Shown here: positions 53,301 to 62,210 of the stretch, in pieces
How positions within the stretch are numbered: position 1 is the first letter of the stretch
How the letters are laid out: the number at the start of each line of letters is the position of its first letter
Source: Pseudomonadota bacterium
GTDB lineage: Bacteria; Pseudomonadota; Alphaproteobacteria; Rhizobiales; Hyphomicrobiaceae
Reading direction: 5' to 3'
Length of the DNA: 64,000 nt
Assembly: GCA_023405815.1 (NCBI GenBank)
Contig: JAEXXM010000026.1
Location: 62,001-126,000 of the forward strand
Made by a program: the position numbers and the translations under genes
The notes under the pieces: generated by a model
Databases searched by the model: none
What the model saw: only the letters and a program-made list of their open reading frames with translations
Told to the model about the DNA's origin: nothing

Positions 53301-55394
53301 TTATGCGGCGGATGACTTGCGCAGGCGGGAAGGTCCGCGATCGATTCTGGCATCGCGCAGCAGCAGCGTTGCCTCCATCGCCGACAGTAGCGGACCAAAG
53401 AACGGCCCTTGAGCCTGCTCGCAGCCCGCGGCGAGAAGGAACGTCGCCTGCGCCTGCGTCGCTACGCCGTCGGCGATAATTTCCGCGCCGACCTCACGCC
53501 CGATGCTCACGACCATGCGCACCGCCTTGGCCGACGAGCTGTCGCTCAGCGCGCGCGCCACCATGTCCTTTGATATCTTGAGGCGTTGCACCGGAGTTTC
53601 CGCCAGGCAGCCGATTGCCGAGAGGCCGCTGCCGAAATCAGCGATCGCGAAGCGGAAACCTTTCTGGCGCAATGCCTCGAGTACGGCGGGGTGCCGCTGG
53701 AGGCTCTGCGCCAGCACCGATTCGTCGAACTCCAACTCGATGCAGCCGGCATCGATTCCGTACTTGTCGAGACGCGTCTTCATTTCGTCGCCGATATCGC
53801 CCGCGACCTTTAGCTGCCCGCCGAAGACGTCGAGGGCGAGGATCGGCGGCGCGATGCCGTTGGCCTTCCAGCGGCTCAACTGGGCGCAGGCCTCCTCGAT
53901 GACCCAATCGCCGACTGCGCGGATCATGCCCGCGCGTTCGGCGACGGGAATGAAGACCTCAGGTCTGATGACGCCACGCGCCGGGTGGTTCCACCTCACC
54001 CTCGCCTCGAGGCCGACAATGCAGCCTGTCGCGATGTGCATTTGCGGCGCGTAGAGCAGCTCGAGCTCGCCCCGGGTCATGGCTGACTTCAATTCGCGAG
54101 CCAGCATGGTGCGAAGGTGCACCTGTTGGTCGAGGTCGGCGTCGTGCACCCGATAGCGATTGCGCCCATCGTCCTTGGCTCTGTAGAGCGCAAGATCCGC
54201 CTGGACCATGAGATCGCTGGTCGAGGGAGTGTCGCTGCTGACCTTCGCAATGCCGATGCTGGCGGTTACCGCAACCTCGTCATGCCCGATCGTGTGCACT
54301 TCGGCGACGGCGGCGCAGATCTTCTCCGCCAGCGTGCCGATGTCGGATGGATTGGCAATGTTCGTCTGCAGAATGGCGAACTCGTCGCCACCGAAACGGG
54401 CGACCATGTCGTCGCGTCGCACGGCCTCCTTCAGCCGCCGCGCGATCTCGACGATGAGAGAGTCTCCGGCAGCATGCCCGAGCGTATCGTTGATCTCCTT
54501 GAACCCGTCGAGATCCACGATGAATACCGCAAATTCGGCCTTAGTTCGCCCGAACGCGCCGAATGCCCTGTCGAGGTGCTCCAGAAACGTACGCCGGTTG
54601 GCGAGGCCCGTAAGGGAATCCTCGCGCGCCATGGCCGCGATTTGCGCATTGGCCTCGTCGATTTGATGGGCGAGGCGCACATCGATGGTCAGTACCAGCA
54701 TCGTGACGCCGAGGAAGACGAACGTCGCGGCGGCGACGGCTATGGCGAGGGTGTGCTGGTCGATCTGCAAGCCGGGCCCGGTGCAGATCGTGCCGGGCGC
54801 AAATTGCGCCGCCGCCATGCCTGTGTAGTGCATCGTGCAGATGCCGATCCCCATCGCGATGGCGCCGAGAAGCCGCCTCAAGATCGTCCTGGTGGCGACA
54901 TCGCCGCGCAACCGGAATGCGAGCGACAGCGCGAGACCGGAGGCAGCAATGGCCAGCGCGATCGAGACGGCGACGAGTGCATGGTCGTAGGTGATCGGCG
55001 GTGAAGTGTTCATCGCCGCCATGCCGGTGTAGTGCATGAGCGCGATGCCGGAGCCCATCGCCACGGCGCCGATCGCCAGCGACAAGGGCGTGGGCTCGTG
55101 CCTGCTCACGAGGTACAGGGCGAATGCCGAGACGATGATGGCGATGACGAGCGAAGCCGTCGTCGTGATGAGGTCGTAGGACATGGGGATCGGCAACTGG
55201 AAGGCCAGCATGCCGATGAAATGCATCGACCAGATGCCGAGACCCATGGCAACGGCGCCGCCGGCGAGCCAGTACGCTCCGGCCCATCCACGGGTCGTCG
55301 CGATGTGGGCAGCGAGCGCGAACGCGACGTAAGAGGCAGCGATGGCGACGAGAAGCGAAAGCCCAACGAGCTCTGGCGAGTACGTACCGGTCAT
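53301..55394 (-). CDS. MHYT-GGDEF-EAL protein with degenerate EAL domain
   Basis: A 697-residue membrane signalling protein. The N-terminal 240 residues are the MHYT sensor with seven helices and three copies of the motif (SMHFIGM, LMHYTGM, TMHYTGM), which may bind copper and sense diatomic gases. The GGDEF domain (about 265-435) has FGGDEF and an intact RxxD site (RRDD), so cyclase activity is possible. The EAL domain has lost several catalytic residues: EAR for EAL, DVF for NLS, ADFGSG for DDFGTG, and DGVA for EGVE. It is probably a binding domain, not a phosphodiesterase. Confidence 0.92.
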   Translation of the reverse strand: MTGTYSPELVGLSLLVAIAASYVAFALAAHIATTRGWAGAYWLAGGAVAMGLGIWSMHFIGMLAFQLPIPMSYDLITTTASLVIAIIVSAFALYLVSRHEPTPLSLAIGAVAMGSGIALMHYTGMAAMNTSPPITYDHALVAVSIALAIAASGLALSLAFRLRGDVATRTILRRLLGAIAMGIGICTMHYTGMAAAQFAPGTICTGPGLQIDQHTLAIAVAAATFVFLGVTMLVLTIDVRLAHQIDEANAQIAAMAREDSLTGLANRRTFLEHLDRAFGAFGRTKAEFAVFIVDLDGFKEINDTLGHAAGDSLIVEIARRLKEAVRRDDMVARFGGDEFAILQTNIANPSDIGTLAEKICAAVAEVHTIGHDEVAVTASIGIAKVSSDTPSTSDLMVQADLALYRAKDDGRNRYRVHDADLDQQVHLRTMLARELKSAMTRGELELLYAPQMHIATGCIVGLEARVRWNHPARGVIRPEVFIPVAERAGMIRAVGDWVIEEACAQLSRWKANGIAPPILALDVFGGQLKVAGDIGDEMKTRLDKYGIDAGCIELEFDESVLAQSLQRHPAVLEALRQKGFRFAIADFGSGLSAIGCLAETPVQRLKISKDMVARALSDSSSAKAVRMVVSIGREVGAEIIADGVATQAQATFLLAAGCEQAQGPFFGPLLSAMEATLLLRDARIDRGPSRLRKSSAA

Positions 55395-55558
55395 GGATGC
55401 GTAGTGAGGCCCTTTATTGTCTGGTTGTTCGGGCTGACGAGATTCGCTGACATAGCAGCGCGAGGCGCGCAGATATCGATCATCTCACGGAACAATTTAC
55501 GCGAGCTTAGAATGCTGCTTCAAAAAGCTACAATTTGTAGATTTGGCGGTTCCGCAGG

Positions 55559-55813
55559 CTAGTTTCGTACCGGTCGCACGGCGGCGACGACGTTCGTTTG
55601 CACGACGCCGCCCACGGCAGAAATCTTCTCGATAATAGCGGTGTTGGCCTTGGCGCCTGTCTCGCAGTCGAGCTGCGCGACGATCTTGTCGTCGGCGAGC
55701 ACCACCACGTTGGCGAATTGGCACGCGTCGAGCTCGAGGGCGTTCAGCTTGACGACGACGTCAGCGGCGTTTGCCGCGCGAAGCAACTCGATGAATAGAT
55801 AGACTTTGACCAT
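55559..55813 (-). CDS. Stand-alone AsnC/Lrp-type ligand-binding domain protein
   Basis: An 84-residue protein with the alternating strand-helix pattern of the regulation-of-amino-acid-metabolism domain (VKVYLFIELLRAANAADVVVKL...ANVVVLADDKIVAQLDC...IIEKISAVGGVVQTN). It has no helix-turn-helix. Related single-domain proteins exist in many bacteria, and their ligands are usually unknown. The assignment rests on fold pattern alone and is moderate. Confidence 0.6.
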   Translation of the reverse strand: MVKVYLFIELLRAANAADVVVKLNALELDACQFANVVVLADDKIVAQLDCETGAKANTAIIEKISAVGGVVQTNVVAAVRPVRN

Positions 55814-55909
55814 GCTTCCGCTCCCCGCGAGACCATGTGTCCCGTCGGCCTAACGTCCGCACCGCGGCTTAAGATCCACGGCCGGAGCGGGGGAAGCCTT
55901 GTTGTGGGC

Positions 55910-56074
55910 TCAGCCCTTGGCGGCCTTGGCGCCGCGGCGCAGGCCGGCAGCCTTTTTGAGGCGCTTGCGGCCGGCGGTGGTGTTGCCCTGGTTCCGAGTA
56001 ACCTTGGCGCGCGGAATGGCCCGGCGGGCTTTCTTCTTGCGGGTTTCGACGTTGCGCAGGCTGCGTGTGCTCAT
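55910..56074 (-). CDS. 54-residue highly basic small protein
   Basis: A very small gene with a good ribosome site (AGGTGA, three bases before the ATG at 56074). The protein begins MSTRSLRNVETRKKKARRA and ends GLRRGAKAAKG; I count 20 Lys/Arg and a single acidic residue among 54. This composition suggests binding to RNA or DNA, as in small ribosome-associated proteins, but I recognise no ribosomal protein. Frames on the opposite strand look like shadows. It is divergent from btaA. Confidence 0.6.
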   Translation of the reverse strand: MSTRSLRNVETRKKKARRAIPRAKVTRNQGNTTAGRKRLKKAAGLRRGAKAAKG

Positions 56075-56299
56075 AGGTCACCTGATTGGGCGTTCATCAA
56101 TAATGGATGGGCGCCCCAGCCGCGGCGGCCGTCGAAGCGCGAAGCGGCTCCTCTAGGTCATCTTCGCCTGCGGCGCAAGTGCCAGAACCGGGGCCAAGCC
56201 CCCGCTTGACATAAATCCGTAACAAGACTCCCTTAGCCGAACCGGTCGGACCGCAAAAAGGGCGTCCCCTGGGCGCCAATAACCGACAGACGGGGAAGC

Positions 56300-57562
56300 A
56301 TGGCCTCAACCCAAGACGCGATTGCTGCGGAGGAAGCTCCTCTGCGGCGCGAACGCAACAAGCGCCTTCGTCAGGCGGTCCACAGGCATAAGGCGACTTC
56401 GCGTCAGGGTATTCAGGAGCGTCTCTTCACCCTCGCGTTCAGCGGCCTGGTCTATCCCCAGATATGGGAGGATCCCGTCGTCGACCTCGAGGCCCTCGCC
56501 CTCAAGGAAGGCGAGCACCTCGTCGCCATCGCATCGGGCGGCTGCAACGTGCTGAGCTACCTTGCCTCGGCGCCGATCAACGTCACCGCGGTGGACCTCA
56601 ATCCCGCGCACGTCGCGCTCAACAAGCTGAAGGTCGCCGCGTTGGCGCACCTGCCCGACTACGACAGCTTCCGCGCCTTCTTTGCCGAGGCGAACCGGCA
56701 AGACAACATCGACGCCTATTTCACCTACCTGCAGCCGCACCTCGATGCCGCGACGCGCAAGTACTGGGAAACCCGCGACCGCATCGGGCGCCGGCGCATC
56801 GGTTATTTCGCCTCGAACTTCTACCGCCACGGACTGCTCGGCAACTTCATTGCCGCCGGCCACATCCTGGCGCGCATGCACGGCAAGGATCCCCGTCGTC
56901 TCCTTGTTGCGAGGGACCGGGAGGAGCAGCGCCGCATTTTCGACAGCGAGCTCGCCCCGCTGTTTTCGCGCCGCCATATCCGTTGGCTCCTCGACAAGCC
57001 GTCGGCCCTGTTCGGCCTCGGCATCCCGCCGTCCCAGTTCGAAGCCCTGAAAGGCAACGAGGCGAGCATGGCGGACGTTCTGCGCCAGCGCCTCGAGCGC
57101 CTCGCGTGCGACTTCGACCTTCGGGACAACTATTTCGCCTGGCAGGCGTTCGGTCGCCGCTACGCGACCAACATCCGCGCCCCCCTGCCACCATATCTGC
57201 AGAGCGAGAGCTTCCCCAAGCTGCGCAAGCGCAGTGAGGACGTGTCGGTCGTGCACGCTTCGCTTACCGAGCATCTCGCCGCCAAGCCTGCCGCCTCGCT
57301 CGATGCCTACGTGTTGCTCGATGCTCAGGACTGGATGACGGACAGCCAGCTCGGCGCGCTGTGGAGCGAGATTCTGCGCACGGCGAAGCCGGGCGCCCGC
57401 GTCATCTTCCGCACCGCCGGCGAGAAGACGATCCTTCCGGGTCGCGTGCCGGACAGGATACTGTCCCGCTTCACCTACGATCGCGAGCGCTGCCGTGAGC
57501 TGACCGCCAGGGATCGCTCGTCGATCTACGGCGGCTTCCACCTCTACACTCTCGCAGCCTGA
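56300..57562 (+). CDS. btaA: BtaA: S-adenosylmethionine:diacylglycerol 3-amino-3-carboxypropyl transferase (DUF3419)
   Basis: First enzyme of the betaine lipid DGTS pathway; it moves the 3-amino-3-carboxypropyl group of SAM to diacylglycerol. The 420-residue protein has FSGLVYPQIWEDPVVDLEAL, the SAM-site block VAIASGGCNVLSYLA, VDLNPAHVALNKLK, and HILARMHGKDP. The start ATG at 56300 follows GGGGAAGC. btaB follows after 10 bp, as in Rhodobacter and Sinorhizobium, which supports the assignment. Confidence 0.9.
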   Translation: MASTQDAIAAEEAPLRRERNKRLRQAVHRHKATSRQGIQERLFTLAFSGLVYPQIWEDPVVDLEALALKEGEHLVAIASGGCNVLSYLASAPINVTAVDLNPAHVALNKLKVAALAHLPDYDSFRAFFAEANRQDNIDAYFTYLQPHLDAATRKYWETRDRIGRRRIGYFASNFYRHGLLGNFIAAGHILARMHGKDPRRLLVARDREEQRRIFDSELAPLFSRRHIRWLLDKPSALFGLGIPPSQFEALKGNEASMADVLRQRLERLACDFDLRDNYFAWQAFGRRYATNIRAPLPPYLQSESFPKLRKRSEDVSVVHASLTEHLAAKPAASLDAYVLLDAQDWMTDSQLGALWSEILRTAKPGARVIFRTAGEKTILPGRVPDRILSRFTYDRERCRELTARDRSSIYGGFHLYTLAA

Positions 57563-57572
57563 GGATAGGTGC

Positions 57573-58229
57573 GTGGCTCAAGGAGTGTCGGCTGCGCAGC
57601 ACATGGACGCCATCTACCGCTACCAGCGGTACGTCTATGATGCGACGCGCAAGTATTATCTGCTGGGTCGCGACCGGCTGATCGACGAGCTAGCCCCGCC
57701 AAAGGGTGGTCGCGTGCTCGAGGTTGCCTGCGGGACTGGCCGTAACCTCGTCGCCGCCGCGCGCCGCTATCCCGAGGCAAGCTTCTACGGTTTCGACATC
57801 TCGAATGCGATGCTCGAGACGGCGCAATCGTCCATCCACCGTGCGGGCCTCGACGGCCGCATCCGCATCGCCTACGGCGATGCCACGAGCTTCGACCCAG
57901 AGGCGCTGTTCGGCGCCCCGGGCTTTGATCGCATCTTCATATCATACGCGCTGTCGATGATCCCGCCCTGGCGCGCGGCCCTCGACCAGGCGTTGAAGGC
58001 CCTCGCGCCGGGTGGCTGGTTGCTCATCGTCGATTTTGGCGACCAGGCGGGATTGCCGCGCTGGTTCAAGCGCGGGTTGCGGGCTTGGCTGGCTCAGTTT
58101 TCGGTGACGCCGCGCGATGAGCTTGAGGCACAGCTGCAGCGCATCGGTAGGACGCCGCGCTACTCGGTCCGCTGTATGCACCTCTACCGCGGCTATTCGA
58201 CCTACGCGGTCGTGGCCAGGGACGCTTGA
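57573..58229 (+). CDS. btaB: BtaB: DGHS N-methyltransferase
   Basis: Trimethylates the diacylglyceryl-homoserine product of BtaA to DGTS. The 218-residue protein begins MAQGVSAAQHMDAIYRYQRYVYDATRKYYLLGRDRLIDEL, typical for this group, and has motif I VLEVACGTGRNLVAAA and FYGFDISNAMLETA. The start is the GTG at 57573, preceded by GAGGAT. The operon position right after btaA is the main support. Expected physiology: replacement of phospholipids under phosphate limitation. Confidence 0.9.
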   Translation: MAQGVSAAQHMDAIYRYQRYVYDATRKYYLLGRDRLIDELAPPKGGRVLEVACGTGRNLVAAARRYPEASFYGFDISNAMLETAQSSIHRAGLDGRIRIAYGDATSFDPEALFGAPGFDRIFISYALSMIPPWRAALDQALKALAPGGWLLIVDFGDQAGLPRWFKRGLRAWLAQFSVTPRDELEAQLQRIGRTPRYSVRCMHLYRGYSTYAVVARDA

Positions 58230-58239
58230 GGGTTCTCGG

Positions 58240-59256
58240 CTAGCCGGCAAACGCCCGCACGGCGATTCCCGGCAGCAGCAGCGCTCCCGACCAGAGCAGG
58301 GCCGATATGACACTCGCCGCGGCGAACGGAGCGAGCGGCACCGCCTCTGCGCCGGCGGCAATGGGATAGAGCGCGCGCCGCATGCCGAGGAACTTGGAAG
58401 TGACCACCCCCAGCACCCCGTTCTCGCGCACCAGCGCGCGCGCCGGAGGAACGCCTCGGCCGTGGTCGTTGATGAACCAGACGTCTCTGAAGTCGCCCTT
58501 CGCCTGCGTCCCCGCGCGATAGAAGAAGAGGTCGGCAGCGAAGGCGCCCGCGGCTCCGCCGAGGAAGATCGGCAGCAACGAGCCGCCGGCATAAAGGTGC
58601 ACGCCGCCGACGAAGACGAACAGCACCAGCGACGGCACGAACAGCATCGGCAGGGCGGCGCCGTTCGCGAAAGCGAGCGCGAGCATGATCAGCGCCACGA
58701 TCACCTCGTGCTCGCGCATGAAGGTGAAGATAGCGTCCTGGTTGTTGACGAACAGGACCGGCCACAGGATGACCCAGAGCGCCCAGATGAAGGCGCTCGC
58801 GACGTTGGCGATCTGAAACGGGATCTGCGGCATAGAGAACATGCCGGCGACGACCGGTATGACCGCGCGCACCGGCCCGACGAAGTGGCCGAGAAACACG
58901 CTCCACAAACCGTGCTCGTCGAAGAACTCCTCGCCACGCGGGATGAGGTTCGGATGCGTCGTGAACGGCCAGATGCCGCCGATGCGGTCCTTGAAGTAGT
59001 AGCCGACCAAGTAGGACAGCGAGTAGCCGACCACCCCACCGAGGCCCGCAGCGATGATCGTCGGGATGAGGATCGGCCAGCCGACGCCGCTGGCGGCGAG
59101 AAGGAAGGCTAGTCCGGTGAGGACCGCCCAGCCCGGCCAGACGATCGAAAGGAAGCACAGCGATTCGCCGAACGCGACGAGGAAGGCGATCGGGATGGCC
59201 CAGCCTTCGCTCTGCTTTACCAGCGAGAGGACCGTGTCGACGAAGCTGTCGGTCAT
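58240..59256 (-). CDS. Tandem DedA-family membrane protein
   Basis: A 338-residue inner-membrane protein with two DedA-like (VTT) modules. The first, about residues 20-175, has GYSLSYLVGYYF, FFDEHGLWSVFLGHFVGPVRAVIPVVAGMFSM. The second, about 205-335, repeats the pattern in diverged form: DLFFYRAGT, LVRENGVLGVVTSKFLGMRRALYPIAAGAEAVPLAPFAAASVISALLW. Ordinary DedA proteins have one module and about 200 residues. Members are thought to scramble or transport lipids such as undecaprenyl phosphate. The stop is 10 bp from the btaB stop (convergent). Confidence 0.82.
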   Translation of the reverse strand: MTDSFVDTVLSLVKQSEGWAIPIAFLVAFGESLCFLSIVWPGWAVLTGLAFLLAASGVGWPILIPTIIAAGLGGVVGYSLSYLVGYYFKDRIGGIWPFTTHPNLIPRGEEFFDEHGLWSVFLGHFVGPVRAVIPVVAGMFSMPQIPFQIANVASAFIWALWVILWPVLFVNNQDAIFTFMREHEVIVALIMLALAFANGAALPMLFVPSLVLFVFVGGVHLYAGGSLLPIFLGGAAGAFAADLFFYRAGTQAKGDFRDVWFINDHGRGVPPARALVRENGVLGVVTSKFLGMRRALYPIAAGAEAVPLAPFAAASVISALLWSGALLLPGIAVRAFAG

Positions 59257-59304
59257 TTAGGGGTTCTCGCTGGGGTCAACGGAGAGGGGAGAGGGAGCAT
59301 CGGT

Positions 59305-59745
59305 TCAGCCTCGCTGGCACCGGCGCTTCATCTCCGCACCGAGCTCGCGTGACACCTCGCTCGCCAGCATAATGCCGCGCGAGATTTGCGCCGGCGTCAG
59401 GTTGTTTGAGGAGCGCAGCACGCCGGGGGCGCGGTCGGCTTCGTTCTTGCCGTGCGCCAGCTCGTCGCACGACAGCTCCTTCTTCTTGCTCTTCAGCGCG
59501 AAGAGCCGGACGCCCGAGGCGTAGGCCTCGGGTGGTGCGTGCGCCTTGACCCATGCGCGGTCGTTGTCGTCGACGAGGTAGCGCAGCGTACGCTGGCGCT
59601 TGGCGACGCAATCGCTCGAATCATCGACGCAGGTGAGACCCGAGCTAGCGCCGGTGGTCACGTTTGGCCCGCTACAACCGACGGGGGCGACAGGGACAAA
59701 AAGCAAAAGCAGGACCGGCAGGTTCCGGCGGCGGTAGAGATTCAT
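59305..59745 (-). CDS. Probable small lipoprotein of unknown function
   Basis: A 146-residue protein starting at the ATG at 59745 behind GGGAGC. The N-terminus LPVLLLLFVPVAPVGCSG resembles a lipoprotein signal peptide, with Cys in the lipobox position, although the -3 residue is not ideal. Three further cysteines (GLTCVDDSSDCVAK and a later LSCDEL) may form disulfides. The mature part is charged and otherwise unrecognised. It lies 48 bp from the DedA start. Confidence 0.7.
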   Translation of the reverse strand: MNLYRRRNLPVLLLLFVPVAPVGCSGPNVTTGASSGLTCVDDSSDCVAKRQRTLRYLVDDNDRAWVKAHAPPEAYASGVRLFALKSKKKELSCDELAHGKNEADRAPGVLRSSNNLTPAQISRGIMLASEVSRELGAEMKRRCQRG

Positions 59746-59843
59746 TCTTGCTCCCTTGTCGGCGCGCCGATTAAGCCCGTAGAAGGCCTCCATGGCCGCG
59801 TCAAGGCGAAACCGGCCGGGTTCAACGAGGAAAGACCGGGAAC

Positions 59844-60815
59844 ATGGCACACGCGATCCGTATCCACGCACATGGGGGCCCCGAGGTGCTGAAATGGGAG
59901 GCGGTCGAGGTGGGGGAGCCTGGACCAGGCGAGGTCCGCATCCGCCAGACGGCCATCGGTCTCAACTACATAGACGTCTACCACCGGACCGGACTCTACA
60001 GGCTCGCGGACTTCCCCGCCGTCATCGGCATGGAGGGGGCCGGCCGGGTCGAGGCGCTGGGGCCTGGCGTCACCGATCTGAAGGTCGGCGACCGCGTCGC
60101 CTATGCGGGCGTGCTCGGCGCCTATGCTGAGGAACGGCTCATCGCGGCGGACCGCCTCGTCAAGCTGCCGGATACGATCAGCGACGTCACCGCCGCCTCG
60201 ATCATGCTCCAGGGCATGACCGCGCGCTATCTCCTGCGCGAGACTTACCGCGTCACGCCTGAGACAGTGCTGTTGTTCCACGCAGCCGCCGGCGGCGTCG
60301 GCCTCATCGTCTGCCAGTGGGCGAAGGCGCTGGGCGCCACCATGATCGGAACCGTCGGCAGCGACGAGAAGGGGAGGCTCGCCAAGGCTGCGGGCTGCAC
60401 CCACGTGATCAACTATCGGACCGAGGACTATGTCGCGCGCGTGCGCGAGATCACCGGCGGCGCACTCTGCGATGTCGTCTACGACGGCGTCGGCAAGGAC
60501 ACGTTTCCTTCATCGCTCGACTGCTTGAGGCCGAAGGGCCTGTGGGTGAGCTTCGGTAACGCATCGGGACCCGTGCCGCCGTTTGACATGGCGTTGCTGT
60601 CGGCGAAGGGCTCGTTGTTCGCCACCAGGCCGACCGTGATGACCTACACGGCGCGCCGTGAGGATCTTCTCGCCAACGCCGCCGACCTGTTCGACATGAT
60701 CGGCAAGGGCGCCATCAAGGTCGAGCCGGTGACGTATGCGTTGCGGGACGTCGCCAGCGCACATCGCGACCTCGAAGCGCGCAAGACGACCGGCTCGATC
60801 GTGCTCGTCCCTTGA
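59844..60815 (+). CDS. Quinone oxidoreductase (zeta-crystallin family)
   Basis: NADPH-dependent reductase of the medium-chain dehydrogenase group, without catalytic zinc. The 323-residue protein has NYIDVYHRTGLYRL near the N-terminus, the nucleotide site AAAGGVGLIVCQWAKALGATMIGTVGS, and the C-terminal TGSIVLVP. E. coli QorA is the closest named relative. The ATG at 59844 was chosen; spacing to the divergent lipoprotein gene is 98 bp. Confidence 0.94.
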   Translation: MAHAIRIHAHGGPEVLKWEAVEVGEPGPGEVRIRQTAIGLNYIDVYHRTGLYRLADFPAVIGMEGAGRVEALGPGVTDLKVGDRVAYAGVLGAYAEERLIAADRLVKLPDTISDVTAASIMLQGMTARYLLRETYRVTPETVLLFHAAAGGVGLIVCQWAKALGATMIGTVGSDEKGRLAKAAGCTHVINYRTEDYVARVREITGGALCDVVYDGVGKDTFPSSLDCLRPKGLWVSFGNASGPVPPFDMALLSAKGSLFATRPTVMTYTARREDLLANAADLFDMIGKGAIKVEPVTYALRDVASAHRDLEARKTTGSIVLVP

Positions 60816-61039
60816 TGCGCTTTGACTGAGCCTATGGTTAGCCGACGGTAACCGCGACGGTGAACGAGCGATTGCCGCGTGCGCAAAAGCGACCCCGATG
60901 CGCCGGATTGAGGCGAAACACCCTTACCCGTTCACTTCTCGGATACACTGCAATTTACCAGATTTCATCGCTCGCCTGACATTCTGATCCCGAAGCTCGA
61001 GCGGCATGGTCCGCATTGTTAGGTGTACGGGCGGGACAG

Positions 61040-61309
61040 ATGGCACGGCTACAGATAGCAGAATACGGAATTGAGGAGAGCACCGACCACGGCTCAACGC
61101 CGGATGCTCTTTTCCAACTCGGCCTTAGGTATTGCGTAGGCCGAGATGTGGATATCGACCTGGTCGAGGCACACAAGTGGTTCAACCTCGCGGCGATGCG
61201 CGGCAACGATGACGCCCGCCAGTATCGCAGCGAGATCTCCCGCGAGATGTCGCGGGTTCAGGTCTCGCGCGCGCAGCGCCTCGCGCGTGAGTGGCTCGCC
61301 CGCCACTAG
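61040..61309 (+). CDS. Sel1-repeat protein
   Basis: An 89-residue soluble protein with a single Sel1-like (TPR-related) repeat: ALFQLGLRYCVGRDVDIDLVEAHKWFNLAAMRGNDDA. It starts at the ATG at 61040; a TTG at 61016 would add eight residues. Short Sel1 proteins in Rhizobiales have no settled function. It has no obvious operon partner. Confidence 0.85.
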   Translation: MARLQIAEYGIEESTDHGSTPDALFQLGLRYCVGRDVDIDLVEAHKWFNLAAMRGNDDARQYRSEISREMSRVQVSRAQRLAREWLARH

Positions 61310-61328
61310 CTCACACGGCTCAAGGCGG

Positions 61329-61913
61329 CTAGCAGTCCCCGAACAGCGACGTCACGCAGTCCCACGACTTCTTCACTGCGCCGCCAACGGCCTTGCCGGT
61401 GTCCGACACCGCCTTGCCCGTCTTGTTGGCGAGATCCTCGACCATATTGGGCTTCGGCGCCTCCGGAGCAGTCCCGGTCTCCATCGGCGCATCTTGGGTC
61501 GCCGGCGGCTGGCCCGGTGGCGGTAGAGCGACAGGCGGCAACTCCTGGCCGGGAGCGAGCGGCGTGGCGACGGCCGGCGGCGCGCCCGGTTGCGGTCCCG
61601 GCGGCGCGGCTGCCTCCAGCGGCGAGGCGCCTGGATCGACCAACGAAAACATCACCGTGCGCGTTTCGCCGGCGCAGGGCGTCGCCTGCCCGCGCGCGGC
61701 GCTGCAGCTTGCGTGCCCGCCAGCTTTTGCGAGTTCTGTTATGCAGAGGAACTGCCCGCGGGAGGAGCGCGCTGACGGTGGCGCCTCGCCGCCGATGAGG
61801 CACCGGTAGCTCGCGTCCGGCCCAGTGCAGGTGACGCAGTATTCCTGCGCGGCAGCGCCGGCTGAAAGCGCCAATGCCAGCACCGCCCCGAGAGGTGGAA
61901 GCCGCCGTTGCAT
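61329..61913 (-). CDS. Exported cysteine- and proline-rich protein
   Basis: A 194-residue protein starting at the ATG at 61913 (an ATG four codons upstream at 61925 is also possible). The signal peptide runs to about residue 22 (ALALSAGAAAQ). The N-terminal part has a cluster of cysteines (YCVTCTGPDASYRC, FLCITELAKAGGHASC), and a central Pro/Ala-rich linker leads to a helical C-terminus ending in WDCVTSLFGDC. Disulfides are likely in the periplasm. No family recognised. Confidence 0.75.
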   Translation of the reverse strand: MQRRLPPLGAVLALALSAGAAAQEYCVTCTGPDASYRCLIGGEAPPSARSSRGQFLCITELAKAGGHASCSAARGQATPCAGETRTVMFSLVDPGASPLEAAAPPGPQPGAPPAVATPLAPGQELPPVALPPPGQPPATQDAPMETGTAPEAPKPNMVEDLANKTGKAVSDTGKAVGGAVKKSWDCVTSLFGDC

Positions 61914-62075
61914 ATAGGTCCCCATCGGGTCTGGCTGCTTGAGAGCCTTATCTTCCCACAGGCCTCGAACGATGCGGCCGTTGGTTGAAGGCGTCAAGAC
62001 CGAGGCAGGGGATAAAGGGGGCGCTCGTCCGGCTTGCATTCGGGCGACCCCGCCTCTATTAGGGGCACCTCCAGT

Positions 62076-62169
62076 GGAGCTGTGGCCGAGAGGCTGAAGG
62101 CGGCGGTTTGCTAAACCGTTATACGCTTGTAAAGGCGTATCGAGGGTTCGAATCCCTCCGGCTCCGCCA
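62076..62169 (+). tRNA. tRNA-Ser (anticodon GCT)
   Basis: A full type II tRNA with a long variable arm. The acceptor stem GGAGCTG/CGGCTCC has one G-U pair, and the anticodon GCT is at 62110-62112 in a TTGCTAA loop. The T-arm GAGGGTTCGAATCCCTC is perfect, and the CCA end is encoded (62167-62169). It decodes AGC and AGT codons. Confidence 0.98.
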
Positions 62170-62210
62170 CTTCCCGACCGTCTCGCCTTTACCCAGGCGC
62201 CGCCGCGTCA

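Noticed and set aside
56206..56234. TTGACA upstream of btaA as a -35 box
   Set aside because: The expected -10 region reads TCCCTT, which is not convincing. A promoter is likely nearby but cannot be placed.
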